Shown piece by piece: positions 47,575-60,242 of a stretch of DNA of 64,000 nucleotides; the first letter of the stretch is position 1, and each line of letters begins with the position of its first letter. A program made the translations under genes and the position numbers. Origin of the DNA: Panax quinquefolius (lineage: Eukaryota; Streptophyta; Magnoliopsida; Apiales; Araliaceae); assembly GCA_020205615.1 (NCBI GenBank), contig CM035168.1:129962795-130026794 (forward strand), written 5' to 3'. The notes beneath the pieces were generated by a model that had not been told where the DNA came from, searched no databases, and was given only the letters and a program-made list of their open reading frames with translations.

Positions 47575-48540
47575 TCATGATCCAAGGGCTTTGATTTCAC
47601 CTCCGTCCCGGGCTGTTGAAGATGTAACTCTTTGACGCTGCTGCTCCTTCTCCTCACTCTCATCTTCACCTTCCCTCGCACGCTTCGTCCCAATCGAAAC
47701 ACCAAATAATCTAGCACTCGGTTCCTCCTCGGACTCCGCCCTGTTATTACCCATAGCCAAATCATCGCAAAAACGCTTTAGCGGTAACAGATCGAGCGGT
47801 TTCACGGCAGTGGACTGAGAACTACTTTCTGGCTGATTAGTAGCGTAATTTGACATCATAACGTATATGTTATTGCATAAACCCTTCATTTGGCTTAATT
47901 CCTTATTCAGCTGCGCATTCTCTTTCCTCAACCGCTCGTTCTCACCCATAAGCTCGGAGTTATTACCGGAGGTGGAATCCCGACATAAAGGAGATGAATT
48001 TGAAGAAATCACTTGTTCCTCTCCTGAATCGGTCGGAGATATAGTCCGTACCAGTGGAACTGATGGAACTTCCGCAACAGTAACCGCCGCAGCCGGCGGC
48101 GTAGTTGCAGCAGCGATAGGATTTGCAATTTTTCGACGCTGTATATCGCACAAAAGACGTTTTTCTCCTTTACGAAAGCATTCGTTGGAGAACTCCCATC
48201 GGTCCGGAACAACCTTACGAAATCCCTATTTAGTCGGGAAAAAACATTCGGTTGGATTTCATACGGTGAAAAGAAAAAAATTATGCTAAAACATACTTAC
48301 GTAGGTGTTAAGCTGTCGAACAAAACTGGAAAAATTATTATGCTTAAAAAACTTTGGGAGCAAATCTCTTGCAAATTCGGTTGGATTCCATACGATGAAC
48401 GTAGATCCATCTTCGTTCCATGAGATCACGTCGTCGATTGTGCTGTCATCGACGAGCTGGTACGTTTTGGTCAAAAAGGGCGTGGGAAGAGATCTCGTAG
48501 AATCACTGCCCGTTGATTCGCCGACCGGCGGCGGAACCAT
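47575..48540 (-). CDS. HSFB2A: Class B heat-shock transcription factor, HSFB2-like (join 47575-48225, 48301-48540)
   Basis: Exon 1 (48540-48301, 80 codons) holds the N-terminal part of the HSF DNA-binding domain and ends ...FVRQLNTY at a GTAAGT donor, the intron position conserved in plant HSFs. The 75-bp intron ends in AG at 48226. Exon 2 (48225-47575) starts [12 protein letters not shown] and runs to the stop. The product has 296 residues: DNA-binding domain about 19-113, an HR-A/B oligomerisation coiled coil about 171-207, the LFGV repressor motif at 253-256 and a KRAR nuclear-localisation motif at 261-264. An AHA activation motif is absent. The length fits Arabidopsis HSFB2a (about 300). 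Class B factors bind heat-shock elements and mostly repress. I chose ATG 48540 because an upstream in-frame ATG (48564) falls inside a likely 5'-UTR intron. HSFB2b is the alternative name. Confidence 0.93.
48226..48300 (-). other. Conserved HSF intron
   Basis: GTAAGT...AAATAG, 75 bp, phase 0, between codons for Tyr80 and Gly81 of the DNA-binding domain. This is the single intron position shared by nearly all plant HSF genes. Confidence 0.92.
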
Positions 48541-48550
48541 CACCTCTTTT

Positions 48551-48638
48551 CTAAATCGAACCATAATCACAAGAGTTATTAGGAAAAAAAAACTTTAAAA
48601 AAATAAAAAAAAGGAATAGACATGAAAACATAACATAC
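48551..48638 (-). other. Probable 5'-UTR intron of the HSF gene
   Basis: The minus strand reads CAG|GTATGT at 48638 and, 88 bp later, GATTTAG|A at 48551, with a branch-like CTAATAAC about 30 bp before the acceptor. Splicing would remove the upstream in-frame ATG at 48564 and leave 48540 as the first start. This is inferred from sequence only. Confidence 0.5.
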
Positions 48639-48767
48639 CTGAAACGATTTCAATTCAAGGCAAGGTATCAAAGCAGATCTGATCTGACTTGAAATTGAAA
48701 AGTAGGAGGAATAGAGAACGGAGAGAGCGTCTGTTTCCGTCCAGGCTCGGTACATAAATTTTGGTAA

Positions 48768-48780
48768 TTCTAGAAGGTTC
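48768..48780 (-). promoter_or_regulatory. Proximal heat-shock element of the HSF promoter
   Basis: TTCTAGAAGGTTC is a perfect three-unit element (TTCnnGAAnnTTC). It lies about 230 bp upstream of the chosen start codon, and a weak TATA-like 'aaaatttatg' lies just downstream (48751-48764). Confidence 0.85.
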
Positions 48781-48883
48781 TGTGTGAGAAAAAAAGGATA
48801 TTGAAGAAGCGGAAAAAGTTAAGGTGGAAAGCGTAAAAAAAAAAATAAGGAAAGAACGAGAAGGTACTACTACCTTACGCTTT

Positions 48884-48896
48884 TTCGAGAACTTTC
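48884..48896 (-). promoter_or_regulatory. Distal heat-shock element of the HSF promoter
   Basis: TTCGAGAACTTTC is a second perfect TTCnnGAAnnTTC, 103 bp beyond the first. Paired elements suggest strong heat induction by HSFA-type activators, and possible self-repression by the product. Confidence 0.85.
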
Positions 48897-48899
48897 TTC

Positions 48900-49458
48900 C
48901 TACTTCCTTTAACTTTGATACTTGTCAAAGGATAAGAGGATTACATCTCATTCTTATTCTTACGTGTCTCCCGCAATAAAATAGGACGACTTTGTTTAAA
49001 TAAATACTGTTAATTAAATTGTGTGAATAAGGAAATATGCAAGCCAATGAAACCGGATCTACATATCAGTTCAAAACCGGATATAGGAAAATCCGGTCTG
49101 ATTCTCCTGCTTTGCAACTTCTGAGCCGAACAGAAACGGAAATCAGTTGGAACTAGAACCAAAACAAAATTGGGAACCGGACAAATTTATTATCTATTAT
49201 CTATTATTATATTATATATACTAAATCACAGTACATGGCACAATAAATTGACATATGTCGTTCTATAAAATTGACACATATCTATCTTAATTAATGCTTT
49301 TTATTGCCCTTGACAAAAATACACTTAACAATTACTTTGATATATATACTGATCACCTTATTTTATGGATATTATCAACAATCAAGTTATTTTAGGATCC
49401 ATTAATTAGATAACTCTCTTAGGCAACAACCAGATTGGATCAATTTAAACACGATAGG
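48900..49458. other. HSF upstream spacer and possible Helitron-like fragment
   Basis: 48960-49190 has several 'aaccgga' repeats and no gene. From about 49190, 'tctattatctattattatat' followed by 'ttgacatatgtcgttctata' resembles the start at 52637 and may be a Helitron-like 5' end in the same orientation. The solo LTR at 49459 interrupts it. Confidence 0.35.
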
Positions 49459-52084
49459 TGTGAGACCCTAGATTTTATCAATAAAGATTTAAATTTTGTC
49501 GAAATAATTTTTTAATATTATGGTGTGAATTTAAGATAATATTATAGTTGTGGGTAGTATTTATAAATTTTGCAAAGTATGCAAGTTGTTATAAAATATT
49601 CTTTTTGTTTTAATATTCGTACGACGGCTCAATCATTAATGGACCCTATTAACGGAAATATTGTCGTAGTTAAAAAACGACAAAATTATCTTTCTATAAA
49701 AATAACTAAGCAGGAGAATTATTACTGTTAAAAACTGTTGAACTACCCTTAGTAAAAAGTACAAAGAATACTGCCGTAGTTGTATAAGTAGCACACGATA
49801 TTGATTATTGATCTTTACGTGAGAAGTCACTCAATTATGCTTTCAATTATTCTTATAGTAATTACGATCATATCTCTTATATTATTGATTCAATTATTGT
49901 CACAAGATCATCCGTATAATATGTTATAGTATTAAATCAATAATTGAGACGACAAGTTATAAATGATTAATAATTGTTGAAAGATTAAATATGTGTTGAT
50001 TAAAAATAAAATGATTTGTGGTAATATTTATTCAATCCTCGATGTATATAAAGAGTCTGTTATGAGACATTTGTGGTAAGTTTGATTATTTTATAGCCAT
50101 ATGTCATCATCTAAGAGTCTCTTCGTCAATAGTAATTACCTTCGTCAATAGTAATTACCTTTGGGAATAGTAATTATCTTCGCGATAGTAATTACCTTCG
50201 TCAATAGTAATTACCTTTGTGAATAGTAATTATCTTCGCTCGATAGTAATTACCTTCGTCGAATAGTAATTACCTTTGTGAATAAGTAATTACCTTCGTC
50301 AATAGTAATTACCTTTACCAAAGCGCCAAACCACTTGTCGTTTCACATTACACAGGCCAAACCACTTGTCGTTTCACATTACAAATGTCGAACCACTTGT
50401 CGCTTTACATTACAAAGGCCAAACCACTTTTTTCTTTTCACATCACCAATCGTCAAGCCACTTGCCTTTTCACACGGGTAGGTCTTTAAGCTAGAAATCT
50501 TCTATAAATAGAGGCCTAATGCTTCATTATTTTCACTTAATTCACCGAAACTCTGTAGAGAAACTATAGAGAGAAAGAAGAAAAGTATTCCGCTACTTCA
50601 CCTCGCCAATATTCAGCTTCTTCTAAGGTAGGGAATATTATTTGTTGTACCGTAAGGGGTGTTATTCTTTCTTATTCATGAAGAGAATCGTGTTATTCCA
50701 TTGCTTATTATTCATTGGAATAACTCAGTAAAAGTGGTATACCCTATACATAACTTCAGATACGGCAGATACCCTATACTTGGTGAAATCCTTATATTAT
50801 TCCATTCTTATTTATTCTGTTGGAATAACTCAGATATGCTTAATCCCTATACTTGGTGATCTCCTTCGTTATTCCATTCTTTTTATTCGTTGGAATATCC
50901 TGCTGCATGTGTTTTACACCACTCGGTTCCATTGTTTATTATTCAAAGATTTATTATTCATTGGATCATCCTGTTTGTTGTGATTTTCACGACCGTTCCG
51001 TTATTATTATTCTGTTGGAATAACTCGCTCATGTCAAGCATCTGCATGCATGGTGATTTCTTTTGTTATTTCATTCTTTATTATACCCAGTTAGTTAGAT
51101 CTTTGACTTCTATACTCCATGAAATTTGTGGAATATCCTTGATATTTGCGCTTCATCCAGTATCTTTTCATGGAAATATTCTTCTGATCATTCTTGAATT
51201 TTACTCTACAAAACAGTATCATGTTGACAATTTGGACGTTAATAATTCCTGGATTAAATAATTCTTGAACTTGTTTTATTGAATTATTATGTCATTGTCA
51301 TCATCCTAATGTTATATTATGTTATCTTTGGCTTACGTGCATAGATGAACTTAGTATGATTATGACAAGGGATCATTCGGTATAATCATGGCTTGTTATA
51401 AATGATGTGATAAAAGTCCTCAGTGGCTTGTAATGCAGTGATGGATAGTTTTTGGTATGATTATGACTAGGGGTGATTCGGTATAGTCATGACCATTAAT
51501 AATTTGATGAATATCCTTGGCCATAGTGCAGGGGTGATTCGATGATGTGGATTATTTATTAAAGCTGAGTCTCAACTATAACAGTGATGAAAAACCTTTA
51601 AAAACCTAAAAGATAGTAGACTTTATTCTCTACTTGACTCTTTTAATGGATCGCTTATTTCACCGCAGCTTAAACTTGTTGTCTATTGTATTTTATCGCT
51701 TTAACATCATTTGAAGGCTAATGATAATTTATTCTCGCATTATCTTAGTCATAATATTTCTTCTTTGGGCTAGTTGAGCTCACCCTTTCTTTCACCGTTT
51801 CTTCGTGAAATGAGAACATAAATTTGGGACGAGTCGGGGAACGGAGTAATGGTCCGCAGATAGCATTAGTAGTCCTCACTATTCTGTGAAATAGTGTGAT
51901 AATAGTTGTAATAATGACTCCTTTTGAGTTTGTATAATATCTAGTAGACAATATTTGTATTCAAACTCACAGTTTATGTCGTATTTTACACGACAGTTAT
52001 GTTAGTAAGTTGTTTTTGAATTTATGTACCATGTAAGTGGCGACCCAAGATGGGTGACGTATACCTAATTTTGGGGGCGTCACA
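49459..52084 (+). mobile_element. Solo A-type LTR with ATAGG target duplication
   Basis: 2,626 bp, starting TGTGAGACCC and ending GGGGGCGTCACA, flanked by perfect ATAGG (49454-49458 and 52085-52089). There is no primer site or interior on either side, so it is a solo LTR formed by recombination. TATA box at 50503-50510. The U3 array at 50121-50316 (AATAGTAATTACCTTCGTC, about 22 bp) differs from the GCATAGT arrays of A1 and A3. A further tandem block at 50320-50460 repeats 'aaccacttgtcgtttcacat'. The TTGGAATA array is at 50690-51030. Confidence 0.9.
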
Positions 52085-52089
52085 ATAGG

Positions 52090-54300
52090 GCCAACTTGCT
52101 TTTTATGAAAAATTAGTTTTAATTATTTAAAAATTAAATTTCCTTTAATATTAGACTTTAATTTATTTTACCTACTTTTCATAGTTCCATGCAATTAAAA
52201 ATTATTTCCATATTCATTTTAAAACTTCAATCTATTAGCTTCCAAAAATTCTTCCAATTATTTGAACCACGCTAATTGATTCTAAAGATATGAAAATTTA
52301 TTTGCTTAACCAATTTATAGAAAACTCAATCAATTTAAAATTCATGTGAATATTTATTTTTATCTTTAAAATAATAATTTTGTAGTAACTGATATTTTTT
52401 AAAGTAGTTCAAGAAATCAACTATTACATTATCAAATTAACTTACATGAATTGAAATTGTAATTTTCACTAATTGATTAGTAAAAGAATCTAAACTGGGG
52501 TTTTTTTATGGGATACTGGAAGTATAATTAATTTTGTCATGAAACTTGAAATTAGTTTAATTATTTTATTAAAATGGAATGAACAATTTACGTGAGTTCA
52601 TATGAGGTTGTGCTGATGTGGTAAGATTTTGAATGGAATCTATCTATTATTTATTATCTATTATCTCATTATCACATAATTCTATATAAATGACATGTGC
52701 TTTTCCCACATTGTAACACATGTTTTATATAATTAATGTGCATCCCAAACAAATTTAATTATATTACAACATAATATTATACCATTTATAATAATATTAC
52801 AACATAATATTATATTGTTTAAAACATTTAAAATAATTATATCCTAAAATTACTACTTTTCTAATATTATACTATCTATAATTATACCATACATTATATC
52901 GTATATATATGGTATAATATTATAATACACGTATATAACAAAATAACTATCTATCTAAATCATAAGTATATATTATCATTACTAATTTAATTATATTACA
53001 AAGACATGATATTATACATTTTATAATTATATTACAACATAATATTATACAGATTTAAAACATTTAAAATAATATTAAAATAACAAATAATATCAATCAT
53101 AACTTACTATGTTTATTTTATAATCTCATAAATCACTATTTTCTCAATCTAAACGGTTTTTATATTATTATTATTATTTTGATTTTATAATCCCTAAATC
53201 ACTACAAAATCTAAACTGCTCGATAATGTTAATCATTCTAATATTATCATTACTAAATTAATTATTAACTTTTAAAATCACTACTTTTTAATTTCAAAAT
53301 AATATTTTAAATTTATAATCCACTAAATCACTACAAATCTAAATTATTTTGGTAATGTCAACTGCTTACGATATTATCATTTCTAATTTAATTATTATCT
53401 CCTAAAAGCACTATTTTTTAATCCCAAATTAATATTTTGATTTTATAATTCCCTAAATCACTACAAATCTAAATTGTTCGATAATGTTAATTGTTCTAAT
53501 ATTAAGATCACTAAATTAATTATTATCTCCTAAAATCGCTACTTTTTTAATCCAAAATTAATATTTTTATTTTATAATCCCCTAAAATCCACTACTTTTC
53601 TAAACTATTACTAATTTAATTATGTTAAAACATAATTATTGTATCCTAAAATAATTACTTTTCTAATATTATAACATTCATAATTATACCACACATTATA
53701 TCATACATATATGGTATAATATTATAATACACGTATATAATAAAATCACTACCTATCTAAACTATGCAGATATTATCATTACTAATTTAATTATATTACA
53801 ACATAATATTATACCATTTATAATTAAAACATTTAAAATAAAATTAAAATAATAAATAATATAAATCATAAGTTACTATGTTGATTTTATAATCCACTAA
53901 ATCACTACTTTTTTCAATCTAAACGATTTTTATATTATCATAACGTAATTATTATCTTCTAAAATCATTACTTTTAATCCTACATTATTATTTTAATTTT
54001 ATAATCCCCTCAATCACTATACATCTAAACTGTTTCTAATAATGTTAATCATTATAATATTATCATTGTTAAATCTATTATTATCTACTAAAATCACAAC
54101 TTTTTTTAATCCCAAATTAATATTTTAAATGTATAACCCTCTAAATCACTACAAATCTAAACTATTTTGGTAATGTAAACTATTCTGATATTATACTTTC
54201 TAATTTAATTATTATCTCCTAAAATTACTACTTTATGATATTATCATTACTGAGCTATTATCATTACTCTCCGTTATTTATCCAAATTTTCTTATCAAAT
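52090..54300 (+). repeat. AT-rich higher-order tandem repeat, possible Helitron body
   Basis: From about 53183 to 53640 units of 127-130 bp repeat (starts near 53183, 53313, 53440 and 53570; core 'ataatccctaaatcactac'). A second array runs from about 53885 to 54260. The segment before the first array (52830-53130) recurs before the second (53640-53880), including 'tatggtataatattataata', so the whole block is duplicated. A Helitron-like 5' start (tctatctattatttattatc) is at about 52637. No genes. Confidence 0.65.
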
Positions 54301-54317
54301 ATCCGATCAATTCCCTT

Positions 54318-55011
54318 GCAGCAATCGTTGATATCACATATCCTAATTTATTGAAAAAATTTGACAATAACTTTTATTTCCAAGACCAAGCCATCCTTGC
54401 TCCTACACTTGATGCTATAAATAAGGTGAACGAATATGTGATGTATTTATGGCCAGGTTATGAAATACCATATCTAAGATATCCTATGTAAGGTTGATGA
54501 AAACTCAAACAACTATGAAGGCATTTACACCCTATAATTTTTTAATAGCATTACATCTTCTGGAATGTCAAACCACAAAAAAACGTTGAAGATTGGGTTT
54601 CCTGTAATGTTACTCCGAAATATAGATCAGTGATTTGGTTTGTGCAATGTCACGAGATTAATAGTAACTCAATTGGAAAAACATTTGATAAAAGAAAAAG
54701 TAATTCAGTCAGCAATTTTGGACACAAAATTTTCATACCTCGCTTGGTCGTAACACCGTCAAACGTTAGATTACCTTTTAAATTCCAACAAAGACAATTT
54801 CCTTTGGTTGTTTGCTTTTTCATGACAATTAATAAGAGTCAGGGGCAATCTCTCTCACATGTTGGGATCAGATCACATCACGTCCCAGCTTTTAGCCAAT
54901 TACCAATTGTATGTAGCGAGAATCAAGAGTTACAAGCAAGAGTGGAGTAAAATACTAATTTGTGACAAAGATGGACAAACATACAATACTACAAAGAATG
55001 TAGTTTTCTAG
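54318..55011 (+). pseudogene. Helitron helicase (RepHel C-terminal) remnant
   Basis: Readable pieces in order: YPNLL then FQDQAILAPTLDAINKVNEY (54318-54491); SGMSNHKKTLKIGFPVMLLR (after a frame change, to about 54620); GHKIFIPRLV, LPFKFQQRQFPL and TINKSQGQSLSHVGI (54630 to about 54890); then QLYVARIKSYKQEW and ILICDKDGQ in another frame to a TAG at 55009-55011. These match the last motifs of the PIF1-like helicase of plant Helitrons, which with the Rep domain drives rolling-circle transposition. A stop after 54491, several frame changes and loss of the N-terminal half make it non-functional. The LTR at 55046 follows directly. Confidence 0.88.
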
Positions 55012-55045
55012 AAAGTTTTTCACATTTTAATGCATAAAGGTTTGA

Positions 55046-57753
55046 TGTGATGCCCCCAAAATAGGTATACAACACCCATTCTGAGTCGCCAAAATACATG
55101 ATACAAAAACAACTACAACTTTATTAATACAATTGTCGTGCAAAATACGACAACACATAAACTGTGAGTTTAAATACAAATATTGTCATCTAGACAATAT
55201 CCACACTCAAATAAGTCCTCATTATAATTATTGATACACTATTTTACAAAATAGTGAGGACTACTAAGACAACTTCTAGAATCATCATTCCATTCCCCGA
55301 CTAGTACTCGCTACATTTTCGCCTCCTGAGAAGAAAAATGAAACAAAAAGGAAAAGGGTGAGCTCAACTAGCCCAGTAAAGAATATTATAACTAAGATAA
55401 TATAGAACAAATTATTGTTAGTCTTCAATAGGGAAAAATCTGATAGAATATAATAGACAACAAGTTTCAAATCAATATTCGCAGCGGAAATAATAATTCA
55501 TAGAAGAGTTATGTAGAGAATGAAATCTACTATTATCTATGAATTTAAAAATTCATCGTCAATATTTTATCCCTGTAACATCAATCAATATACATCTTGA
55601 ATCAAATATTCATCTTTGCACTACACGCCAAAGATATTAATCAGTCTATCATGTTCATCTCAACACATGTTCATCTTTGCACTATGGGCCAAAGATATTC
55701 ATCAAAAAATCATTCATCTTTGCACTACATGCCAAAGATATTCAGTTATATCATCATTTAGGACTGAGGATGATGAAAAATATTTTAAAAAAAAACGAAT
55801 CCAGTGAGACAAAAGAATAAATATTAGGGATTCGTACTTTAGACAATCCAAGTTCAAAAATACTCCATAATAAACTATTGTGGAGAAGAATTCAAAAATG
55901 AAGATCAAAACATAGATCTAATCAAAGATAGGAACCATACTAGACAATCTTGGACACAGAAAAGAAAATTTAATTTTTATGTGAATAGTGTCGTATTCGT
56001 GAATAGTGCCGTATACGTGAATAATAACCCCGACACTAAAAGGTAGAAATTTCACAAGAAAAATCATCATGCTTCGTGAATAGTACTCGTGAATAGTAAC
56101 TCATTAATAGTAACTCGTGAATAGTAACTCTGACATGAAAAGATCAAAATTTCATTAGAAAAATCTTACCAATATTCTGGCATAATGATATTGAAAGAAA
56201 TAATATCATTTTTAAAAAAAATAACATCCCTTACTTCAAAAGAATAAGATTTACATTTGGAATATCGGATATAATTTGAAAGGAACTTGCACCGTATAGC
56301 AACACTCAAAGTATCAAAATACTCACAAGAATACACTTCGATAATATAGAGAGAAAAACTTGAGTTTACGGTGTGATTTTAATTATAACCTAAGACCCTA
56401 TTTATAGGAAAATCTTAGAACACCAAAAAGCAGAAAAATTTAATAAAATAATAATATAATTACAAAATTTCAAGCCCACCTTAGACCAACTGAATTCAGC
56501 ACATTTATATCACATGTGAACCCACTTAATTGCAAAAAAACATTTTTCTTAAATAAAACAATTAAAACTTTCAAAAATCAATTATTCCGGAACTTCAGAG
56601 CTTCAATAATTCATAATAAATAGCTCTTTTATCAGAAAAATTCAAATCTTATGTCCATTCCATAGAAAATTCCATTCTCTACAACTTTATAAGTTTAAGT
56701 TTTTTCAAATTCCAAGCAGAAGTTGACCGAAATCCACAAACGAACGATTTTACGGGCTATAATCCAATTTCAGTCATAAAGTGGGGCCCACAAACATGTT
56801 TAACATATTTTAAATATTTTTTGTAACAAAAATACTCTTCTTCCTCATTTATTCATATATCACACATTCATTGTAAAATATCACCACTATTATATTATTA
56901 AAATATAATAATATTTTTAAATGAATTATTTTATCGGAAAAGATAAAATATCAATTTTCAACAATTGTCACATTAAAAATTTTCTCCATCTATATGCACA
57001 TAAAATGAATATTTTCCTTATCATATAAATCATTAATTAATTATTCACAAACAATATTACAGAATCACAATATCGACAACCAGGCCATTCCCAGTAAAGA
57101 GGGGGTTTTCCAATAAGGATTTCTCCTTACTGGCGCGCAATTAGGTGACCAAACCTCTCCTTAGACAGAACTATCTAGACATTGCCAATAATGTTATCTA
57201 ATAATATTATTCAAATAATATGAATTATTGATTTGATAATAAAAAATACTTTGTAGTGACAATTATTGAAACAACAATAATATAAAATATCAATGTAGCA
57301 ATTATTGAATCAATAAAATAAAATATTGAACAGTAACTACTGTAACAATTATTGAGTAGTGCATTCTTACGTAAGAATCAATAATTGGTGCAATCGGTGC
57401 TTCTTGTGTTTTAACCATCGGCATTCCAACAAAGATAATTCAGAATAACTACGCCTGCTTATTTATAAACAACTTATACTTGTCGCTTTCTTCATCCAAT
57501 CGCTTTCACATTATGAGGCCCACATAAAAAATTGCATGACTGTCGTATTTAATATTCCCAACAAGTAAGAATATTCCACGACCAAACGAATATTCTCCGA
57601 CAACAATGAATATTTTATAACCACTTGATTTATTTAAAATATTTGCGCATTTAACCATAACTAACCACATTAATCAAATAAACCCTTACTATTTCAAAAT
57701 AATAAATAAAAGAAATTCCATTTTATTTAAAAAAAAAAATTCGGGGTCTTACA
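55046..57753 (-). repeat. 3' LTR of a truncated C-type element
   Basis: Starts TGTGATGCCCCC and ends GGGGTCTTACA; 2,708 bp, closely related to the element C LTRs. TATA box (minus) at 56399-56406. AATAGTAACTC units near 56080-56130. 'catctttgcactac' units at 55605-55745. Confidence 0.87.
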
Positions 57754-58295
57754 ACCTCCCCTCCTTATGAAATTTCGTCCTCGAAATTGACGTACGTACC
57801 TGGTATTTCGAAAAGGTTAGGATACCTCGCTTTCATTTCTATTTCCAACTTCCAGGTCATTTCTTCAATAGTATGGTTTCTGCACAAAACTTTGACTTGT
57901 GGTATGACCTTTGTGCGTAGGACATGTTCCTTCCTATCAAAGATCTTGACTGGTACTTCTTCATCGTTAAATCTTCTTATCTCTCGTCTGTTTCTAACTC
58001 AATAATGTGGTTGAATTAGTCCACATATTTATGTAACATAGATACGCGGAAAACGTTATGAACATGCGACATACTTGGCAGTAAAGCGAGTCTATAGGCC
58101 ACAGTTCCTACTCGATCGAGGATTTCAAATGGACTAATAAATCGAAAGTTTAAGCTTTCCTCACATCGCCGATTCTCGCTTTTGGAATAACAACTTCTTG
58201 CATCTCTTTCTTCATATTCATCAGCTCCGATGTGTTGCTTGAGCTGTTTTAACTATCGATTAAAGTCGATTCTACTCGTATATCATCACGTGGGT
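57754..58295 (-). pseudogene. Truncated pol tail of a C-type element
   Basis: On the minus strand the polypurine tract (plus 'acctcccctcctt') is preceded by a pol tail whose readable stretches are RNHTIEEMTWKLE, MKARYPNLFEIPG and TYVNFEDEIS, the typical chromovirus ending. Near 58160-58200 the homology jumps to sequence equivalent to about 39000-39100 of element C, so an internal deletion has joined the integrase tail to the RNase H/integrase linker. Homology is lost at about 58295, and no 5' LTR follows. Confidence 0.75.
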
Positions 58296-59017
58296 CCCTA
58301 TAGTTTTTAACTCTATCTCTATCATTTGTAAGTTATATCTCTATATCCCATGATGTTTATATTTATGACTTCTTCATTTATTTCATTCTATTATATGGAT
58401 TGTGGCTTTGCATGATTTGTTAAGTACTAGCATCCGGTAAATCATTTTCATCATCATTAATATTTTTTTTATTGTATTATGATAATACTGTGAGTGCCTA
58501 TACAATTGTCAAAAATTGATAAAAAAAAAACTAATGAGGTATGTATTCGTTCTTTAACTATAACATTGTGTTATGTATGACACTGCCGTCTTATCTGCCG
58601 CTATGTTTTGGACATGGTGTTTGTTTGACATGAAGATCCAACATAATTATTAATTCTCGTGCTTTTCGGTTTTGCATGTAGCATGTGCTTTCCCTTCATG
58701 TCCCGAGGACCAAACCGAGACATTCTTTCGTTGTTTTCCTTTCGTTTGGATGTTAGATTTACGGTGCAAGTAATTAGCGTATACTGAGATACGAACTCTT
58801 CAAAATGCATCAAGTACATGTGTATGGATATTTGAGGCTTGGTGAGATTTGTGTAATGTAATGAGACTTCAAATATACCACTAAAGAATCATATCAATAT
58901 AACAATTCGATGGCATTATGCATGACACTTTCTAAATATTTGCTAGTGCTTTAGAATGAAAGAGTTACTCATTTTAACCATATTGGTTACATTATAAACA
59001 TTTTTATCAAGACATTA

Positions 59018-59059
<42 letters not shown>

Positions 59060-60042
59060 TGTTGTTATGTAATGTTAAGGGGTTTAGTGATCGATTAATT
59101 ATATACTTGGATATGTATTTGCATTATAAAATTTTTATGCAACACTATATAACATATGCTATTAAAATTTGATAATCGCATGAACAATCTACCATCTTCT
59201 TATTATATTTTAATTTATTAATTACATGTATAAATTTATTATTAACAAAATGATTAATCCTGCCAGCAAAAGCAGTTTGTATCTAGTATTACTATATTTC
59301 TTAGAGAATACTTAGTAAATTATTTAAGGATGGTTTGGAAAATTAGTGTTTTTACATTATTCAATATTAATATGTCATGTAAGGAATCTGATCAAAAAAT
59401 TAAAATAAATTATTTATCATGATAAAATTATTTAATCAATTATTTTAGATTTTAAATCGTTTGACCTTCCCTAAATTCTGTATGTGATATAAAACAAGTT
59501 ATCCTTATATAATTTATTATCTATTTTTAGCTTTATTTATTATATATATTTTAAAAAAATTATCAATAATACTTACTGACAATTAATATTCATAATATAT
59601 ATGATTTTACTTAGGATATACATAGTTAAACTTAATTTAAGGTCTTTTAAAAGTTGAAAAAAATGAGTTACTCCCATAATATAAGTATATATAACCTTTA
59701 AAATCGTTCCAGAACAAAAATTAGATGGACAGTCGCAATTAAAGTAATTCATTTGATGTAATCAATTCAGACATAAATACTATAATTTTATATAAAATAA
59801 CAATACTAAGCTTATCATTAAGCTTAAATAAACCCTATTTATTTTAAATTTTAGAAATATATAAAATAATTTGAAAATGTCGAACTCAAAGTGAAAGTGT
59901 TTGTTGGTAGACCCCACTTACTAGCGAATATCAAATTCCAAAAAATAAACTTATTCCATAAATATTCCTAACAAATTGTGTAATACTTGACATTTTGTGA
60001 TGTCTAAATAAAAGATAGAATAAATTAAATAGGATTCATGTA

Positions 60043-60080
<38 letters not shown>

Positions 60081-60242
60081 AATTTAAATTTTGTAACAAC
60101 ATTTTTACAAATTACTAATGAACAAGATAGACGAGGATAAACAATATCCATGCATTCTTCCAGAAGCGGTGCAGACTGCACACAATCATTCTTATCCAAA
60201 TAGCCAACCTGGTTGGTCCGGTCCCCATAATATCCACATGTC
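58296..60242. other. AT-rich spacer, no gene seen
   Basis: No supported coding sequence. A compound microsatellite (TA)n(CA)n lies at 59018-59059 and an (AT)n tract at 60045-60078. A CTAGT at 59283-59287, after a weak CTGC/GCAG stem, could be a Helitron end for the remnant at 54318, but the hairpin is poor. Confidence 0.5.
59018..59059. repeat. (TA)n(CA)n compound microsatellite
   Basis: About 20 bases of alternating TA change directly into about 20 bases of alternating CA. Confidence 0.93.

Noticed and set aside
47867..48289. 140-codon plus-strand ORF overlapping the HSF gene
   Set aside because: It is the antisense shadow of HSF exon 2 and the intron; the minus strand has the conserved domain and splice sites.
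58601..58819. 72-codon minus-strand ORF in the right spacer
   Set aside because: It has no domain, promoter context or relation to neighbours; chance length for this composition.
59270..59287. Helitron 3' end downstream of the helicase remnant
   Set aside because: CTAGT is present, but the upstream stem is only CTGC/GCAG with an 8-base loop, too weak to support a terminus.
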